In this document: piece after piece, positions 13,717-22,068 of the stretch
How the letters are laid out: each line of letters opens with the position of its first letter
Position numbering within the stretch: the first letter of the stretch is position 1
Source: JAGVSZ01 sp019137045
Lineage (GTDB): Bacteria; Pseudomonadota; Gammaproteobacteria; Burkholderiales; SG8-39
NCBI GenBank assembly: GCA_046347635.1
Contig: JAXMFT010000014.1
Location: forward strand, 68,881 to 132,880
Direction of reading: 5' to 3'
Length of the DNA: 64,000 nt
Program-made: the position numbers and the translations under genes
Notes under the pieces: generated by a model
Database searches by the model: none
What the model saw: only the letters and a program-made list of their open reading frames with translations
Told to the model about the DNA's origin: nothing

Positions 13717-14328
13717 ATGGCGCAGACGATCGAGCTAGAGACCGATCGCCTGCGCCTGCGTCAGTGGCAAGAAGGCGATTTCGGGCCGTTCGCCGAGATG
13801 AACGCGGACCCACGGGTCATGGAGTTCTTTCCCGCTGCGCTGTCTCGTGCGGGAAGCGACGCTTTGGCACAACGTTGCCATTCGCTCATTGCCGAGCGCG
13901 GCTGGGGCCTTTGGGCAACGGAGCTCAAGTCGACGGGCGAGTTTGTCGGCTTCGCCGGCCTGCATATCCCGTCACCCGAATTCCCCTTCTCTCCCTGCGT
14001 CGAGGTGGGGTGGCGGCTGGCGTTTCGGTTCTGGGGCCGTGGCTATGCCACGGAAGGCGGCCGCGCTGCGCTCTACGTTGCGTTTCGTCTTCTCAACGAG
14101 AAGGAGGTCATATCCTTCACGTCCGTGGGCAATGTCCGGTCCCGTGGCGTAATGGAACGTCTCGGCATGCGTGCAGCGGGCCTGTTCGATCATCCGAATG
14201 TTCCGGAAGAAACCGAGCTGCGCCAACACTGCCTGTATCGACTACCAGTGCGAGACTATGACGCCCAACAACCACCTGCACCGGGCGCTCGACCGCCGGC
14301 GCTTCGCTTGCCGGTTTCGCGCCGGTGA
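13717..14328 (+). CDS. GNAT family N-acetyltransferase (RimJ/RimL-like), attC-extended
   Basis: 203 residues. RimJ/RimL-type GNAT: ETDRLRLRQWQEGDFGPFAE at the N-terminus, acetyl-CoA loop FWGRGYATEGGRAALYVAF, and SFTSVGNVRSRGVMERLGM. It transfers acetyl from acetyl-CoA to an amine; the substrate is unknown. The catalytic domain ends near VRDYDAQ (14265). The frame then reads through attC22, so about the last 22 residues (PPAPGARPPALRLPVSRR) are attC-encoded. Start ATG 13717 is 27 bases after attC21. Confidence 0.85.
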   Translation: MAQTIELETDRLRLRQWQEGDFGPFAEMNADPRVMEFFPAALSRAGSDALAQRCHSLIAERGWGLWATELKSTGEFVGFAGLHIPSPEFPFSPCVEVGWRLAFRFWGRGYATEGGRAALYVAFRLLNEKEVISFTSVGNVRSRGVMERLGMRAAGLFDHPNVPEETELRQHCLYRLPVRDYDAQQPPAPGARPPALRLPVSRR

Positions 14329-14343
14329 AGCGTAGCGTTGGGC
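14263..14343 (+). repeat. attC22 (81 bp)
   Basis: GCCCAAC (14263-14269) to GTTGGGC (14337-14343), complementary outer boxes. Inner GCCGGCGCTTCGCTTGCCGG-type hairpin. Confidence 0.85.
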
Positions 14344-14406
14344 GTCACATGAGCTGAGTGCACGCATGCAGCTTCCATCTGCGTCCAGCATCCGCGAGAA
14401 ATTTCA

Positions 14407-14796
14407 ATGTCCAGGTACCTCATTTCCTCAGGGTCCGCCTTTGAGCGGGAGATTGGCTACTCGCGCGCAGTAGTCGCTGGCGACTGGATCTTCGTTTCGG
14501 GCACTACCGGGTTCGACTACTCCACAATGAGCATCGCCGAAGGGCTGGTGGACCAAACCGAACAGTGCTTGAAGAACATCGCCTCCGCCCTCCAGCAAGC
14601 TGGTTCCAGCCTTGCGGATGTCGTGCGCGTCACCTACGTTCTTCCGAAGGGAACGGAGTTTTCGGAATGCTGGCCGATGCTTCGCAAGTACTTCGGCGAA
14701 GTGCGACCCGCCGCCACGATGATCTCCGCCGGTCTTGCAGATCCTCGAATGCGAATCGAAATCGAGGTCACGGCGTTGAAGCAATCAAAGCCTTGA
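14407..14796 (+). CDS. RidA/YjgF/YER057c family protein
   Basis: 129 residues. RidA fold: IGYSRAVVAGDWIFVSGTTG, QTEQCLKNIASALQQAGSSL then DVVRVTYVLPKG, and VRPAATMISAGLADPRMRIE with the conserved Arg that binds imine carboxylates in RidA and the C-terminal Glu-containing strand. Likely an enamine/imine deaminase that detoxifies reactive intermediates, or a relative. ATG 14407 lies 63 bases after attC22. Intact single-enzyme cassette. Confidence 0.87.
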   Translation: MSRYLISSGSAFEREIGYSRAVVAGDWIFVSGTTGFDYSTMSIAEGLVDQTEQCLKNIASALQQAGSSLADVVRVTYVLPKGTEFSECWPMLRKYFGEVRPAATMISAGLADPRMRIEIEVTALKQSKP

Positions 14797-14816
14797 CCCG
14801 CGCATTTGCCGCTGAC

Positions 14817-14894
14817 GCCAGACCGTGTCATCCGCCGGACAGGCGCCAGCGGCCTTCGTCCGCTGGCGCCTGCCGCTGACGGCAATGGTTGGGC
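14817..14894 (+). repeat. attC23 (degenerate, 78 bp)
   Basis: GCCAGAC (14817-14823) to GTTGGGC (14888-14894). The strong central stem CAGGCGCCAGCGG / CCGCTGGCGCCTG is perfect, but R'' is off consensus. Last confident site before the enzymes at 15-18 kb. Confidence 0.7.
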
Positions 14895-14921
14895 GGACGC
14901 GCCGTCGCCGTAGTGAAGAGA

Positions 14922-15929
14922 ATGGACTACTCGGCTGCAGTACAGGGGATCTGGCGCCACCACGCTCTCGGCGACGCAGCACGTGACTATGTCAGCCTCG
15001 TGCGGTATGCGACCCTGGCAGCATCCAGCCACAATACGCAGCCTTGGAAGTTCAAGGTAGAGCGCGGCAGGATCCTGATTCTCCCGGACCTGTCGCGACA
15101 CTGTCCCGCAGTCGATCCGGACGATCATCACTTGTACGCAAGTCTGGGCTGTGCCACCGAGAACCTGCTCTTGGCCGCACAAGCAGCCGGTTTACGGGGC
15201 CACGTTTCCTACGACGCATCCACCTCGGGCGTGCAGGTAGACCTCGAAGAGGCGATTCCATTCCGCTCAAGCCTCTTCGAGGCCCTTCCGAGGCGCCAGT
15301 GCAGCCGGGCCGAGTACGACGGCACGGAACTCTCCGGTGAGCAACTGAGGCTGTTCGAGGAAGTGGCGCAGGGCAGCGGCGTCTCGCTCATGCTTCTGAC
15401 GGCCAGGGAGCAGAAGGAGCAGGTTGCCGAGTATGTGGCCGCGGGCAACACGGCCCAATTCGGCGATGCCAACTGGGCTGAAGAGCTGAAGACGTGGATC
15501 CGCTTCAACGCTCGCGACGCTGTGCGCACGGGTGATGGCCTGTATGGCCCGGTAATGAGCAGCCCTGACGTGCCCCGGTGGCTTGGAAGCCTCTTCATGC
15601 GCCTCGCGTTTTCGGCGCAGCGCCAGAATCGGAAGGACGTCGCGCACATCCGGAGTTCCGCGGCAATAGCAGTGTTCTCCTCCGATGCCGATGACAAACC
15701 GCATTGGATCGAGGCGGGGCGATGCTACGAGCGCCTCGCCCTTCAGGCCGCCGCTTTGGAGCTCCGCACTGCCTTCATCAACCAGCCGGTCGAGGTGCCC
15801 GCTCTCCGTCCGCAGTTTGCTGCGTCCCTGGGCATCGGCAATCGGCGGCCGGACCTCGTTGTCCGGATCGGTCGCGGGCCCGAAATGCCGCGCTCGTTGC
15901 GTCGGCCGGTGGAGCAAGTTCTTGTTTGA
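14922..15929 (+). CDS. Nitroreductase-family (Acg-like) oxidoreductase
   Basis: 335 residues. It opens with the FMN nitroreductase-like pattern LVRYATLAASSHNTQPWKF (SxxNxQPW). GCATENLLLAAQAAGLRG, FNARDAVRTGDGLYGPVMSS and AGRCYERLALQAAALELRTA follow. It resembles the long two-repeat Acg/TM-nitroreductase type rather than 200-residue NfsB enzymes. Likely an FMN protein of unknown substrate. ATG 14922 is 27 bases after attC23, so it may be a cassette gene, but no attC follows for 3.7 kb. Confidence 0.8.
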   Translation: MDYSAAVQGIWRHHALGDAARDYVSLVRYATLAASSHNTQPWKFKVERGRILILPDLSRHCPAVDPDDHHLYASLGCATENLLLAAQAAGLRGHVSYDASTSGVQVDLEEAIPFRSSLFEALPRRQCSRAEYDGTELSGEQLRLFEEVAQGSGVSLMLLTAREQKEQVAEYVAAGNTAQFGDANWAEELKTWIRFNARDAVRTGDGLYGPVMSSPDVPRWLGSLFMRLAFSAQRQNRKDVAHIRSSAAIAVFSSDADDKPHWIEAGRCYERLALQAAALELRTAFINQPVEVPALRPQFAASLGIGNRRPDLVVRIGRGPEMPRSLRRPVEQVLV

Positions 15930-16165
15930 AAGCGACAGGTGACATGCAGCGACCTGAGCGCCGTCCACCCTGGAGCTGCACCTGACGAGGTCCGCGCTAG
16001 CTCGAAACCGCGGCTCTTGCGGGTGATCTCGGTGTTGGCCAGCGCGGCAACCCATCCTGCCTTTGGCGCTTGAAGAAGCCGGAAGAGCCCTCACTCTCGG
16101 ACTCGCCCGGTTCGCACGATCGTCGAACCCGGAAACCGACCAACGACTGACACCAAGAGAGTTCC

Positions 16166-16474
16166 ATGCACGATCAAGACAATCCAATGGCAATCCGGAA
16201 GCTCGCGCGTATCGTCGGCAAGCCTGGACACGGCGATCAATTGCGCAGGGCGTTGATCAAACTCGAGGAGGCCACGCGAAAGGAGCGGGGGTGCATGGAG
16301 TTTTCGTTCTTCCAGGCCGTTTCCGATCCGGACTCGTTTGTTCTTCTGGAACATTTTGTAGACGAACCTGCGCTCAAGCTGCACATGACGCTCGAGCACA
16401 CACGCACCTTCTTCAGCACGAACGCCGAGCTGGTTGGTGCCATCAAAGCCATTGATATCCCGAGTCTCGGATAG
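16166..16474 (+). CDS. Antibiotic biosynthesis monooxygenase (ABM) domain protein
   Basis: 102 residues. Ferredoxin-like ABM fold: RKLARIVGKPGHGDQLRRAL, TRKERGCMEFSFFQAVSDPD, FVLLEHFVDEPALKLHMTLE. Such proteins act as cofactor-free monooxygenases or small-molecule-binding dimers. A shorter start at MAIRKL (16190) fits the family better than 16166. The 236 bases upstream contain no gene or clear attC. Confidence 0.85.
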   Translation: MHDQDNPMAIRKLARIVGKPGHGDQLRRALIKLEEATRKERGCMEFSFFQAVSDPDSFVLLEHFVDEPALKLHMTLEHTRTFFSTNAELVGAIKAIDIPSLG

Positions 16475-16639
16475 TCCGTCAGCAAGGGCACCAGTGCCGG
16501 CTGACCCGTCGTGGCAACCGACACGCCACCGCCGGCCGCGCCGGCTTCCGCGCGCGGATAAACTCAAACACTCGGCGTCACTTGATCTGCCAGTACGCTT
16601 CGACTCACTGGCGAAGCCGGTGCACCAGGGGGGATAGAC

Positions 16640-18175
16640 ATGCTCGAGCTCGCGACTCTGATCTCGCGCCACGCGCGCACTCGTCCCGATGCGACGGCCG
16701 TCGTGTTCGGAGACGAGCGCCTGAACTACGCGCTGTTCGGCGCGCGGGTCGCGCGCTCGGCCAATCTGCTGCGCTCGCTCGGGATCGGCAAAGGCGACAA
16801 GGTCGCCACGGTGCTCGGCAACTCGCTCGAGGCGCTCGAGCTCGTCTGGGCGGTTCCCGCCGTGGGCGCGGCGCTGGTGCCGCTCTCGCCGCTCCTGACG
16901 TCCGTCGGCCTCGCTAGCCTGCTGCGCGATTCGGACGCCAAGTGCCTGGTGAGCCAGCACTCGATGCTGCCGGCGCTCGGGGCAATGCGCGCCGAGCTCG
17001 CGGGCCTTCTCCCTGGACGCGTCCTGCTGACCGACGGCAAGTCGGGCGACTTCGACGACTACAACGCGCTCGCCGCGGCCCACCGCGACACGTTTGAGCC
17101 GGAACCCTGCGGCCCCGAGGATCTCTTCAACATCATGTACACGAGCGGCACGACCGGGCTGCCGAAGGGCATCATGCACAGCCACTACGTGCGCTCGATG
17201 TACTGCCTGCTCATGGCCTCCGCGTACCGGATGACGCCCGAGTCGCGCACGCTGCACGCCGGCGCGATCGTGTTCAACGGGGCGTACGTGACGATGATGC
17301 CGACGTTCTACCTCGGCGGGACCTACGTGCTGCTGCCGCAGTTCGACGCGGAGACGACCATCGCCACGATCGAGCGCGAGCGCATCACCCACATCATGCT
17401 CGTGCCGACACAGATCATCGCGATACTGGCGTCGAGTCAGTACCGGCCGGAGCGGCTTGCGTCGCTCGAATGCATCGTTTCTCTAGGCGCTCCGCTTTTG
17501 CAGGAGCACAAGAACCGGCTGAACGCCGAACTGCCCCATCGATTCTACGAGCTCTACGGTTGCACCGAGGGCTTCATCACCATCCTCGATCGCGACGAGG
17601 CGGTACGCAAGGCGGGCTCGGTCGGCCGCCCGACGCAGTACTTCGAGATGCGGATCGTGGACGCCGAAGGGCGCGACCTGCCGCCGCGCGAGATCGGCGA
17701 GATCGTCGGCCGCGGACCGATCAGGATGCAGGGCTACTACAAGCGTCCCGATCTCACCGCGCAGGCGATCCGCGACGGCTGGGTCTTCACCGGCGACGTG
17801 GGCTACGCCGACGAGGACGGCTACCTCTATCTCGTGGACCGCAAGAAGGACATGATCGACTCGGGCGGGATGAAGGTGTACCCGAAGGACGTCGAGGAGG
17901 TTGCGGCGCGGCACCCGGCCATTCGGGAGGTCGCGGTGTTCGGCGTGCCGCACGACAAGTGGGGTGAGACGCCGCTCGCGGCCGTGATCCTGCGCGAAGG
18001 CGCGACAGCGACCGCCGAGGAGCTGTGCGGCTGGATCAACGAACGCGTGGGCGCTCGCTACCAGCGCGTCTCAGAGGTGGTGATCGTGAAGGACTTCCCG
18101 CGGAGCGCCGCGGGGAAGACGCTCAAGCGCGAGATGCGCGAACCGTACTGGGCAGGGCGCGAGAAGAAGATCTAA
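16640..18175 (+). CDS. AMP-dependent acyl-CoA synthetase
   Basis: 511 residues. ANL superfamily: ATP loop YTSGTTGLPKGIMHSH from residue 167, a YGCTEGFITI aryl/acyl-binding motif, GWVFTGDVGYADEDGYLYLV, and the C-terminal hinge DRKKDMIDSGGMKVYPKDVE with catalytic Lys in SAAGKTLKREM. It activates a carboxylate via acyl-AMP to acyl-CoA; the substrate class (fatty or aryl) is not determinable. GGGGGGA lies 8 bases before the ATG. It lies between attC23 and attC24, with no attC adjoining it. Confidence 0.9.
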   Translation: MLELATLISRHARTRPDATAVVFGDERLNYALFGARVARSANLLRSLGIGKGDKVATVLGNSLEALELVWAVPAVGAALVPLSPLLTSVGLASLLRDSDAKCLVSQHSMLPALGAMRAELAGLLPGRVLLTDGKSGDFDDYNALAAAHRDTFEPEPCGPEDLFNIMYTSGTTGLPKGIMHSHYVRSMYCLLMASAYRMTPESRTLHAGAIVFNGAYVTMMPTFYLGGTYVLLPQFDAETTIATIERERITHIMLVPTQIIAILASSQYRPERLASLECIVSLGAPLLQEHKNRLNAELPHRFYELYGCTEGFITILDRDEAVRKAGSVGRPTQYFEMRIVDAEGRDLPPREIGEIVGRGPIRMQGYYKRPDLTAQAIRDGWVFTGDVGYADEDGYLYLVDRKKDMIDSGGMKVYPKDVEEVAARHPAIREVAVFGVPHDKWGETPLAAVILREGATATAEELCGWINERVGARYQRVSEVVIVKDFPRSAAGKTLKREMREPYWAGREKKI

Positions 18176-18196
18176 CACTACCGGCTATCGAATACC

Positions 18197-18591
18197 ATGC
18201 GACTCGACCTGGACGACGCGCATATTTTCGCCTCGAGTCCGGCGACCACGGTCGAGTTCTTTCAACCCATGTTCGGCGCGGTCGTCGCCCGGGACGCAGT
18301 GGTTGCCGGCGTGCGTGGTATCCGCCTGCAGGTCGGACGCGCCGCCGTCATGGGCTTCGACCAGCCCCCGAAGGCGCCCCGGGGCGGCGCGTTCCATCAC
18401 CTTTGGATTGAGATCGACGACCTCGTCAGGGCTAGTCAGTCACATCGAAGTCGCGCGGATTCGCCTTTCGAAAGCCGGCCCAGGACGACAGACCTTTCTC
18501 GTACGTCATGGTCGCCGGGCCGGACGATCTGCTCATCGAGTTGCTTGAGTGCCGCGAGCCGGCTCGGCGGCGCATTCATTCAGACGACTAA
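18197..18591 (+). pseudogene. VOC (glyoxalase-like) protein, frameshifted
   Basis: ATG at 18197. The first half reads LDLDDAHIFASSPATTVEFF then FGAVVARDAVVAGVRGIRLQ and GGAFHHLWIEIDDL, a VOC N-terminal module. After about 18430 the family sequence continues in another frame as RGFAFRKPAQDDRPFSYVMV and AGPDDLLIELLECREPA to TAA at 18589-18591. One indel near 18440 breaks it. The stop lies 22 bases before attC24, so it occupies a cassette-end position. Confidence 0.7.
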
Positions 18592-18612
18592 AGCGGTCCT
18601 AAACGTGGATGA

Positions 18613-18707
18613 CGCCGAACCCCTCCCTCAACCGGACCGCCGCAAGGTGCGCTTGCAGGTACCCTCCTCGCTGCGCTCACCGGCCGCGGCCCAGGCGCAA
18701 CGTTGAA
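18613..18707 (+). repeat. attC24 (outlying)
   Basis: GCCGAAC (18613-18619) to GTTGAAT (18701-18707, exact GTTRRRY). It shares the CCCTCCTCGCTGCGCTC segment with families A and B. Inner arms (CTCAACCGG / CCCAGGCGC) are mismatched. Confidence 0.75.
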
Positions 18708-18735
18708 TGTCACAAGCAACCGAAAGGTTATCGCC

Positions 18736-19254
18736 ATGAACGCAGCTGAACTGCGAGCAGCGCAGGCTCCTCTGAAGGAGCGCTACAAGGAGGTCCCGGA
18801 CGCGGCGTTGATCACGCTGCGTGCGCAGGGGCGCGCCGGCGAGGGCGTCAGCTGCAAGATCGAGACGGGAAAAGCTCTCGTCGTCGCAGGCCTGCACCCG
18901 GCTACGGGTGGCACAGGCCTGCAAGCCTGTTCCGGGGACATGCTTCTGGAAGCCCTGGTGGCCTGCGCAGGCGTCACGCTCAATGCAGTCGCCACATCGT
19001 TGGGCATCGTGCTGCGCGAGGCGGTGCTGAAAGCGGAGGGCGACCTGGATTTCCGGGGCACGCTCGGCGTCTCCAAGGAAGCCCCGGTCGGGTTTCAGAA
19101 CATTCGCCTGCAGTTCTTGCTGGACACCGATGCCACGGAAGAACAGCTGGCCACTCTGCTGCGCCTGACCGAGCGGTATTGCGTCGTGTATCAGACGCTG
19201 AAGAGCCCGCCACGCATGGCCGTCGTCAAGAGGGTGTCGTCGCGCGAACGGTGA
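18736..19254 (+). CDS. OsmC family protein
   Basis: 172 residues of the OsmC/Ohr superfamily: GEGVSCKIETGKALVVAGLH, CSGDMLLEALVACAGVTLNA with the conserved Cys of the second site, and YCVVYQTLKSPPRMAVV near the end. Members reduce organic or fatty hydroperoxides; the first redox Cys appears as QACSGD. It lies exactly between attC24 and attC25, so it is an intact cassette. Start ATG 18736 is 28 bases after attC24. Confidence 0.8.
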   Translation: MNAAELRAAQAPLKERYKEVPDAALITLRAQGRAGEGVSCKIETGKALVVAGLHPATGGTGLQACSGDMLLEALVACAGVTLNAVATSLGIVLREAVLKAEGDLDFRGTLGVSKEAPVGFQNIRLQFLLDTDATEEQLATLLRLTERYCVVYQTLKSPPRMAVVKRVSSRER

Positions 19255-19318
19255 CGCCCAGGCACCCGCTGGAGGCCGACGGCCTTGTTCGGCATCGTCG
19301 TCAACTCGAATGTTGGAC
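19255..19318 (+). repeat. attC25 (short, degenerate)
   Basis: GCCCAGG (decayed R'', 19255-19261) to GTTGGAC (exact GTTRRRY, 19312-19318), 64 bp. Resembles the short attC10 type (GGAGGCCGACGGCCTT loop, then TCAACTCGAATGTTGGAC). Confidence 0.55.
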
Positions 19319-19324
19319 GCCACG

Positions 19325-19648
19325 ATGAGCACGCGCCACGACCAGCGTCCGATCGAAACGCCGTCGTCTCCGTCGGAGCGTGCGTCGTCGGCGGTTACGG
19401 TCGTTGTCTCGGCGTTCGCGTGGGCCGGCGCCCTGGGCGTGATCGGCAGCGCACTCTACTGGATGGCCACCTCGGCGATCGGCCTCTTCGAGCGTGGTTC
19501 GTGGCTTGCGCTTGCGCTCCTCGGCGTTGCGTTCGTGTTCGCCATCGCTTGGCTTCTTCGTTCGCCTGTCCTCGGCCGCCTGTGGTTGTGCACGGCTTTC
19601 GTGCTTGCCGTCGTGTTCCTCGCGCCGTTCATTGCGCGCGTTCTGTAG
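19325..19648 (+). CDS. Small membrane protein
   Basis: 107 residues. A polar N-terminus (STRHDQRPIETPSSPSERAS) is followed by three hydrophobic helices: VVVSAFAWAGALGVIGSALY, GSWLALALLGVAFVFAIAWL and LWLCTAFVLAVVFLAPFIA. No family recognised. It begins 7 bases after the attC25 core, the spacing seen for genuine cassette genes. A GCGTTCGTGCG stretch just downstream (19670-19680) resembles a decayed attC arm. Confidence 0.55.
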   Translation: MSTRHDQRPIETPSSPSERASSAVTVVVSAFAWAGALGVIGSALYWMATSAIGLFERGSWLALALLGVAFVFAIAWLLRSPVLGRLWLCTAFVLAVVFLAPFIARVL

Positions 19649-19760
19649 TGACGGCCGCGCCGCCAGCCACGCGTTCGTGCGAAGGTCGGCAAGCGCGCCT
19701 CGCCCGCGCGCCGCGGCCGCCGCCCGGCCCGGTCACCGGAGGTGATGACCTCGCCTCGCG

Positions 19761-19946
19761 ATGAAACGTTCATCGATTGCCCGGCAGCCGGCAGCCCTTG
19801 CGCTCTCCGCATTGCCTCGCGGCTGTACCGGCGGTGCGGCGCGCATCGCCCACGACGTCGAGTCGGGAGTAGAGGCGGCGAGAGAGTCCACCATCGTGGA
19901 ACTGGCGCAGGAGCATGGGTCCGTGTTGGTCATCGGGGTGCGATGA
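19761..19946 (+). pseudogene. Internally deleted copy of the lipoprotein gene at 23094
   Basis: 61 codons. The first 36 (MKRSSIARQPAALALSALPR through IAHDVESG) and the last 20 (STIVELAQEHGSVLVIGVR) match the two ends of the 133-residue protein at 23094-23495. The middle 75 or so residues are missing without loss of frame. Upstream (ATGACCTCGCCTCGCGATGA) and downstream sequence also match, so a larger segment was duplicated. The lipobox cysteine is kept (RGCTGG). Confidence 0.6.
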
Positions 19947-20005
19947 TGTCGTGCGCCGCAGGCGGCGGTGTCGCGGATGACGCGCCGGGCGCACGGGACG
20001 GAGCC

Positions 20006-20863
20006 ATGAGCAGCGCTCAGATCGACTACGACAGCATCGCCGAGATCTACGACTGGTACGTAGACGCGGACTACGACATCCCGTTCTTTCTGGAGGAGAC
20101 GGCCGACGTCGGCGGGCCGGTGCTGGAGCTGACCGCAGGCACGGGGCGGCTCTCGCTTGCGCTGATCCAGGCAGGCGTCCAACTGACCTGCGTCGACGGA
20201 TCACGCGGGATGCTGGCGGTCCTGTCGCGGAAGTTGAAGGATCGCGGTCTCACGGCGGAAGTCCTGTGTGCCGACGTCTGCCGACTCGACCTGGGCGCGC
20301 GCTTTCGGCTCGCCCTGCTGCCGTTCCAGTCGTTCATGGAGATCACCGGCGAGCCGCGCCAGCGCCAGGCTCTTGCGGCGGTGTTCGCATGCCTGGTCCC
20401 GGGCGGCCGCTTCGTCTGCACGATGCACAATCCCGCCGTGCGCCGAACCCAGGTGGATGGGACGCAGCGCCTGGTTGGGCGGTTTGCGATACCGGGCGGG
20501 AGCCTCGTCGTCTCCGGCGTCGAACGGGGCGGGCGACCCCTGGTGAAGCGGCTTCAGGTCTTCGAGTTCTTCGACGGCGACGGGCGGCTGCGCTCGAAGC
20601 GGCTGCTGCCGATGGCGTTCGAGCTCGTCGAAAGGGATCGTTTCGAGACCATGGCGCGGGAGGCGGGATTCCACGTCCTCGCCCTGTACGGAAACTACGA
20701 TCGCTCGGCGTTCGATGCGGACCGCAGTCCGGTGATGATCTGGATCCTCCAGAGGGCACGCGTGCAACCGTCCGCCGCAGCGCACGAAGCGCAAGCGGCG
20801 CGCCGCCGGACTCGGCGCTCGTCGGGCGTGGCGCTCGCCGGCGCCGCCTCGTCGGTTCGGTAA
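20006..20863 (+). CDS. Class I SAM-dependent methyltransferase
   Basis: 285 residues. SAM-binding motif I VLELTAGTGRLSLALIQAG, motif II VDGSRGMLAVLS, then ADVCRLDLGARFRLALLPFQ and LVPGGRFVCTMHNPAV. Substrate unknown. ATG at 20006 was chosen because homology starts at IDYDSIAEIYDWYV; upstream codons are open but out of family. The last 30 residues are Arg/Ala-rich and may be an extension. Confidence 0.8.
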   Translation: MSSAQIDYDSIAEIYDWYVDADYDIPFFLEETADVGGPVLELTAGTGRLSLALIQAGVQLTCVDGSRGMLAVLSRKLKDRGLTAEVLCADVCRLDLGARFRLALLPFQSFMEITGEPRQRQALAAVFACLVPGGRFVCTMHNPAVRRTQVDGTQRLVGRFAIPGGSLVVSGVERGGRPLVKRLQVFEFFDGDGRLRSKRLLPMAFELVERDRFETMAREAGFHVLALYGNYDRSAFDADRSPVMIWILQRARVQPSAAAHEAQAARRRTRRSSGVALAGAASSVR

Positions 20864-20971
20864 TATGCGCGCTCACCCGCGGAGTCGAGACGGACCCCCG
20901 CCGCCCGGCACGCGGGCGGCGCCACCGCGCCGACGCCCACCAACGCGAGCATGGAGAGTTGAGCAACGCCG

Positions 20972-22027
20972 ATGAGCACCTACCGCGAGCACTATTTCCC
21001 CAACACCGAGCCGCTCGCCCCCGACGAAATGCGCATCATCGCGCTCGGCACCGGCCGCCCGTTTCTGCGCCCCTGCCAGGCGAACGCCGGATGGCTGATC
21101 GAACTGGGCAATGGCGAGCGCTTCCAGTTCGATTTCGGCTACGGCACCCAGACCAATTTCGGCGCGCTGGAGATCCCCTACCAGGACATGACCGCCTACT
21201 TCGCCACCCACCTGCACACCGACCACGTCGGCGACTTCGCGCAGATCTGGATCGGCAGCTGGGCGGGAGGACGGACCAAGCCGCTCGAGGTGCACGGCCC
21301 TTCGGGTCCGGTCGCGAAGTACGGCATGAGGCATTTCGTCGAGAAGCAGATGGAGTCCTACGCCTGGGACACCGACACGCGCGTCGGCTTCCTGCCGGCG
21401 ATCGGCGCGCAGGTCAACGTGCACGAGTTCGACTACTCGAAAGTGCACGTCGTCTACGAGCGCAACGGCGTGAAGATCACCAGCTTCCCCGCGGTGCACA
21501 TCTACGACGGCCCGGTGAGCCTGCGGCTGGAATGGAACGGGCTGTGCTTCGTCTATTCCGGCGATACCACCCCGTCGTACTTCATGGTGGAGAACGGCAA
21601 GGGCGCCGACGTCCTGGTGCACGAGACCTTCAACACCGTGAGCCAGCTCATGGCGCGCTCGGGCTACGACGAGCGCACCGCGCGGGGCATCGGCACCATC
21701 GCGCACTCCGACCCCGCCGAGGCGGGCAAGGTGCTCGCCGCCTGCAGTCCCCGCCTCGCGGTCGCCTTTCACTTCTTCAACGATTTCGACACGGCGCCGG
21801 AGATGGAGGCGGCGATCCGCCAGCACTACCCGGGGCCGCTCGCGCTCGCCCGCGACCTGATGGTGATCAACGTCACGCGCGAGCGCGTCCTGACGCGCAT
21901 GGCGGTCACGAGTTCGCACGTCTGGCCGAACAAGGAGCATCACGACGCCTTCCGCAAGGCCGAGCGCAAGGAGCGGATGAAGATGTCGTCCTGGCTCTCG
22001 GAGAAGCAGGTATTTCCGAAGTTCTGA
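20972..22027 (+). CDS. MBL-fold metallo-hydrolase (GntH-like)
   Basis: 351 residues. Zinc-binding HxHxDH motif THLHTDHVGDF (first His about residue 80), GDTTPSYFMVENGKGADVLV with the bridging Asp, HETFNTVS, and a late FHFFNDFDTAPEM. This is the long MBL subgroup that databases often label guanitoxin-biosynthesis GntH, but no other guanitoxin gene is nearby, so only hydrolase/lactonase-type activity is supported. GGAGAG ribosome site 20 bases upstream of the ATG. The next gene follows after 41 bases. Confidence 0.8.
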   Translation: MSTYREHYFPNTEPLAPDEMRIIALGTGRPFLRPCQANAGWLIELGNGERFQFDFGYGTQTNFGALEIPYQDMTAYFATHLHTDHVGDFAQIWIGSWAGGRTKPLEVHGPSGPVAKYGMRHFVEKQMESYAWDTDTRVGFLPAIGAQVNVHEFDYSKVHVVYERNGVKITSFPAVHIYDGPVSLRLEWNGLCFVYSGDTTPSYFMVENGKGADVLVHETFNTVSQLMARSGYDERTARGIGTIAHSDPAEAGKVLAACSPRLAVAFHFFNDFDTAPEMEAAIRQHYPGPLALARDLMVINVTRERVLTRMAVTSSHVWPNKEHHDAFRKAERKERMKMSSWLSEKQVFPKF

Positions 22028-22068
22028 CATTCCGTTCCACGAGAGGCCACGACTCCGGGAAGCCCGCC

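Larger units (their letters stand above)
1..14894 (+). mobile_element. Integron gene-cassette array, 23 attC sites, integrase not in window
   Basis: Twenty-three imperfect-palindromic sites of 58-103 bp recur every 0.3-1.4 kb. Each begins with an RYYYAAC-like box (GCCTAAC, GCCCAAC, GGCTAAC) and ends with GTTRRRY or a close variant (GTTAGGC, GTTGGGC, GTTAGCC, GTTAGAC). Each lies immediately 3' of a small + strand gene, which is the integron cassette layout. With genes reading left to right, attI and intI would lie left of base 1; no tyrosine recombinase is encoded anywhere in the window. It is therefore either the distal part of a chromosomal integron or a cluster of attC sites lacking an integrase. 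Cargo is dominated by toxin-antitoxin modules, small membrane proteins and single enzymes. Confidence 0.9.

Noticed and set aside
126..14894. Regular repeats taken as a CRISPR array
   Set aside because: Units are 58-103 bp imperfect palindromes separated by 0.3-1.4 kb of coding DNA, with RYYYAAC/GTTRRRY ends. No cas genes.
19660..19760. Additional attC after the small membrane gene
   Set aside because: GCGTTCGTGCG and AAGCGCGCCTCGC resemble family A arms, but no R' or R'' core is recognisable.
20972..22027. Guanitoxin biosynthesis locus
   Set aside because: Only the GntH-like MBL protein is present; none of the other guanitoxin genes is recognisable nearby.
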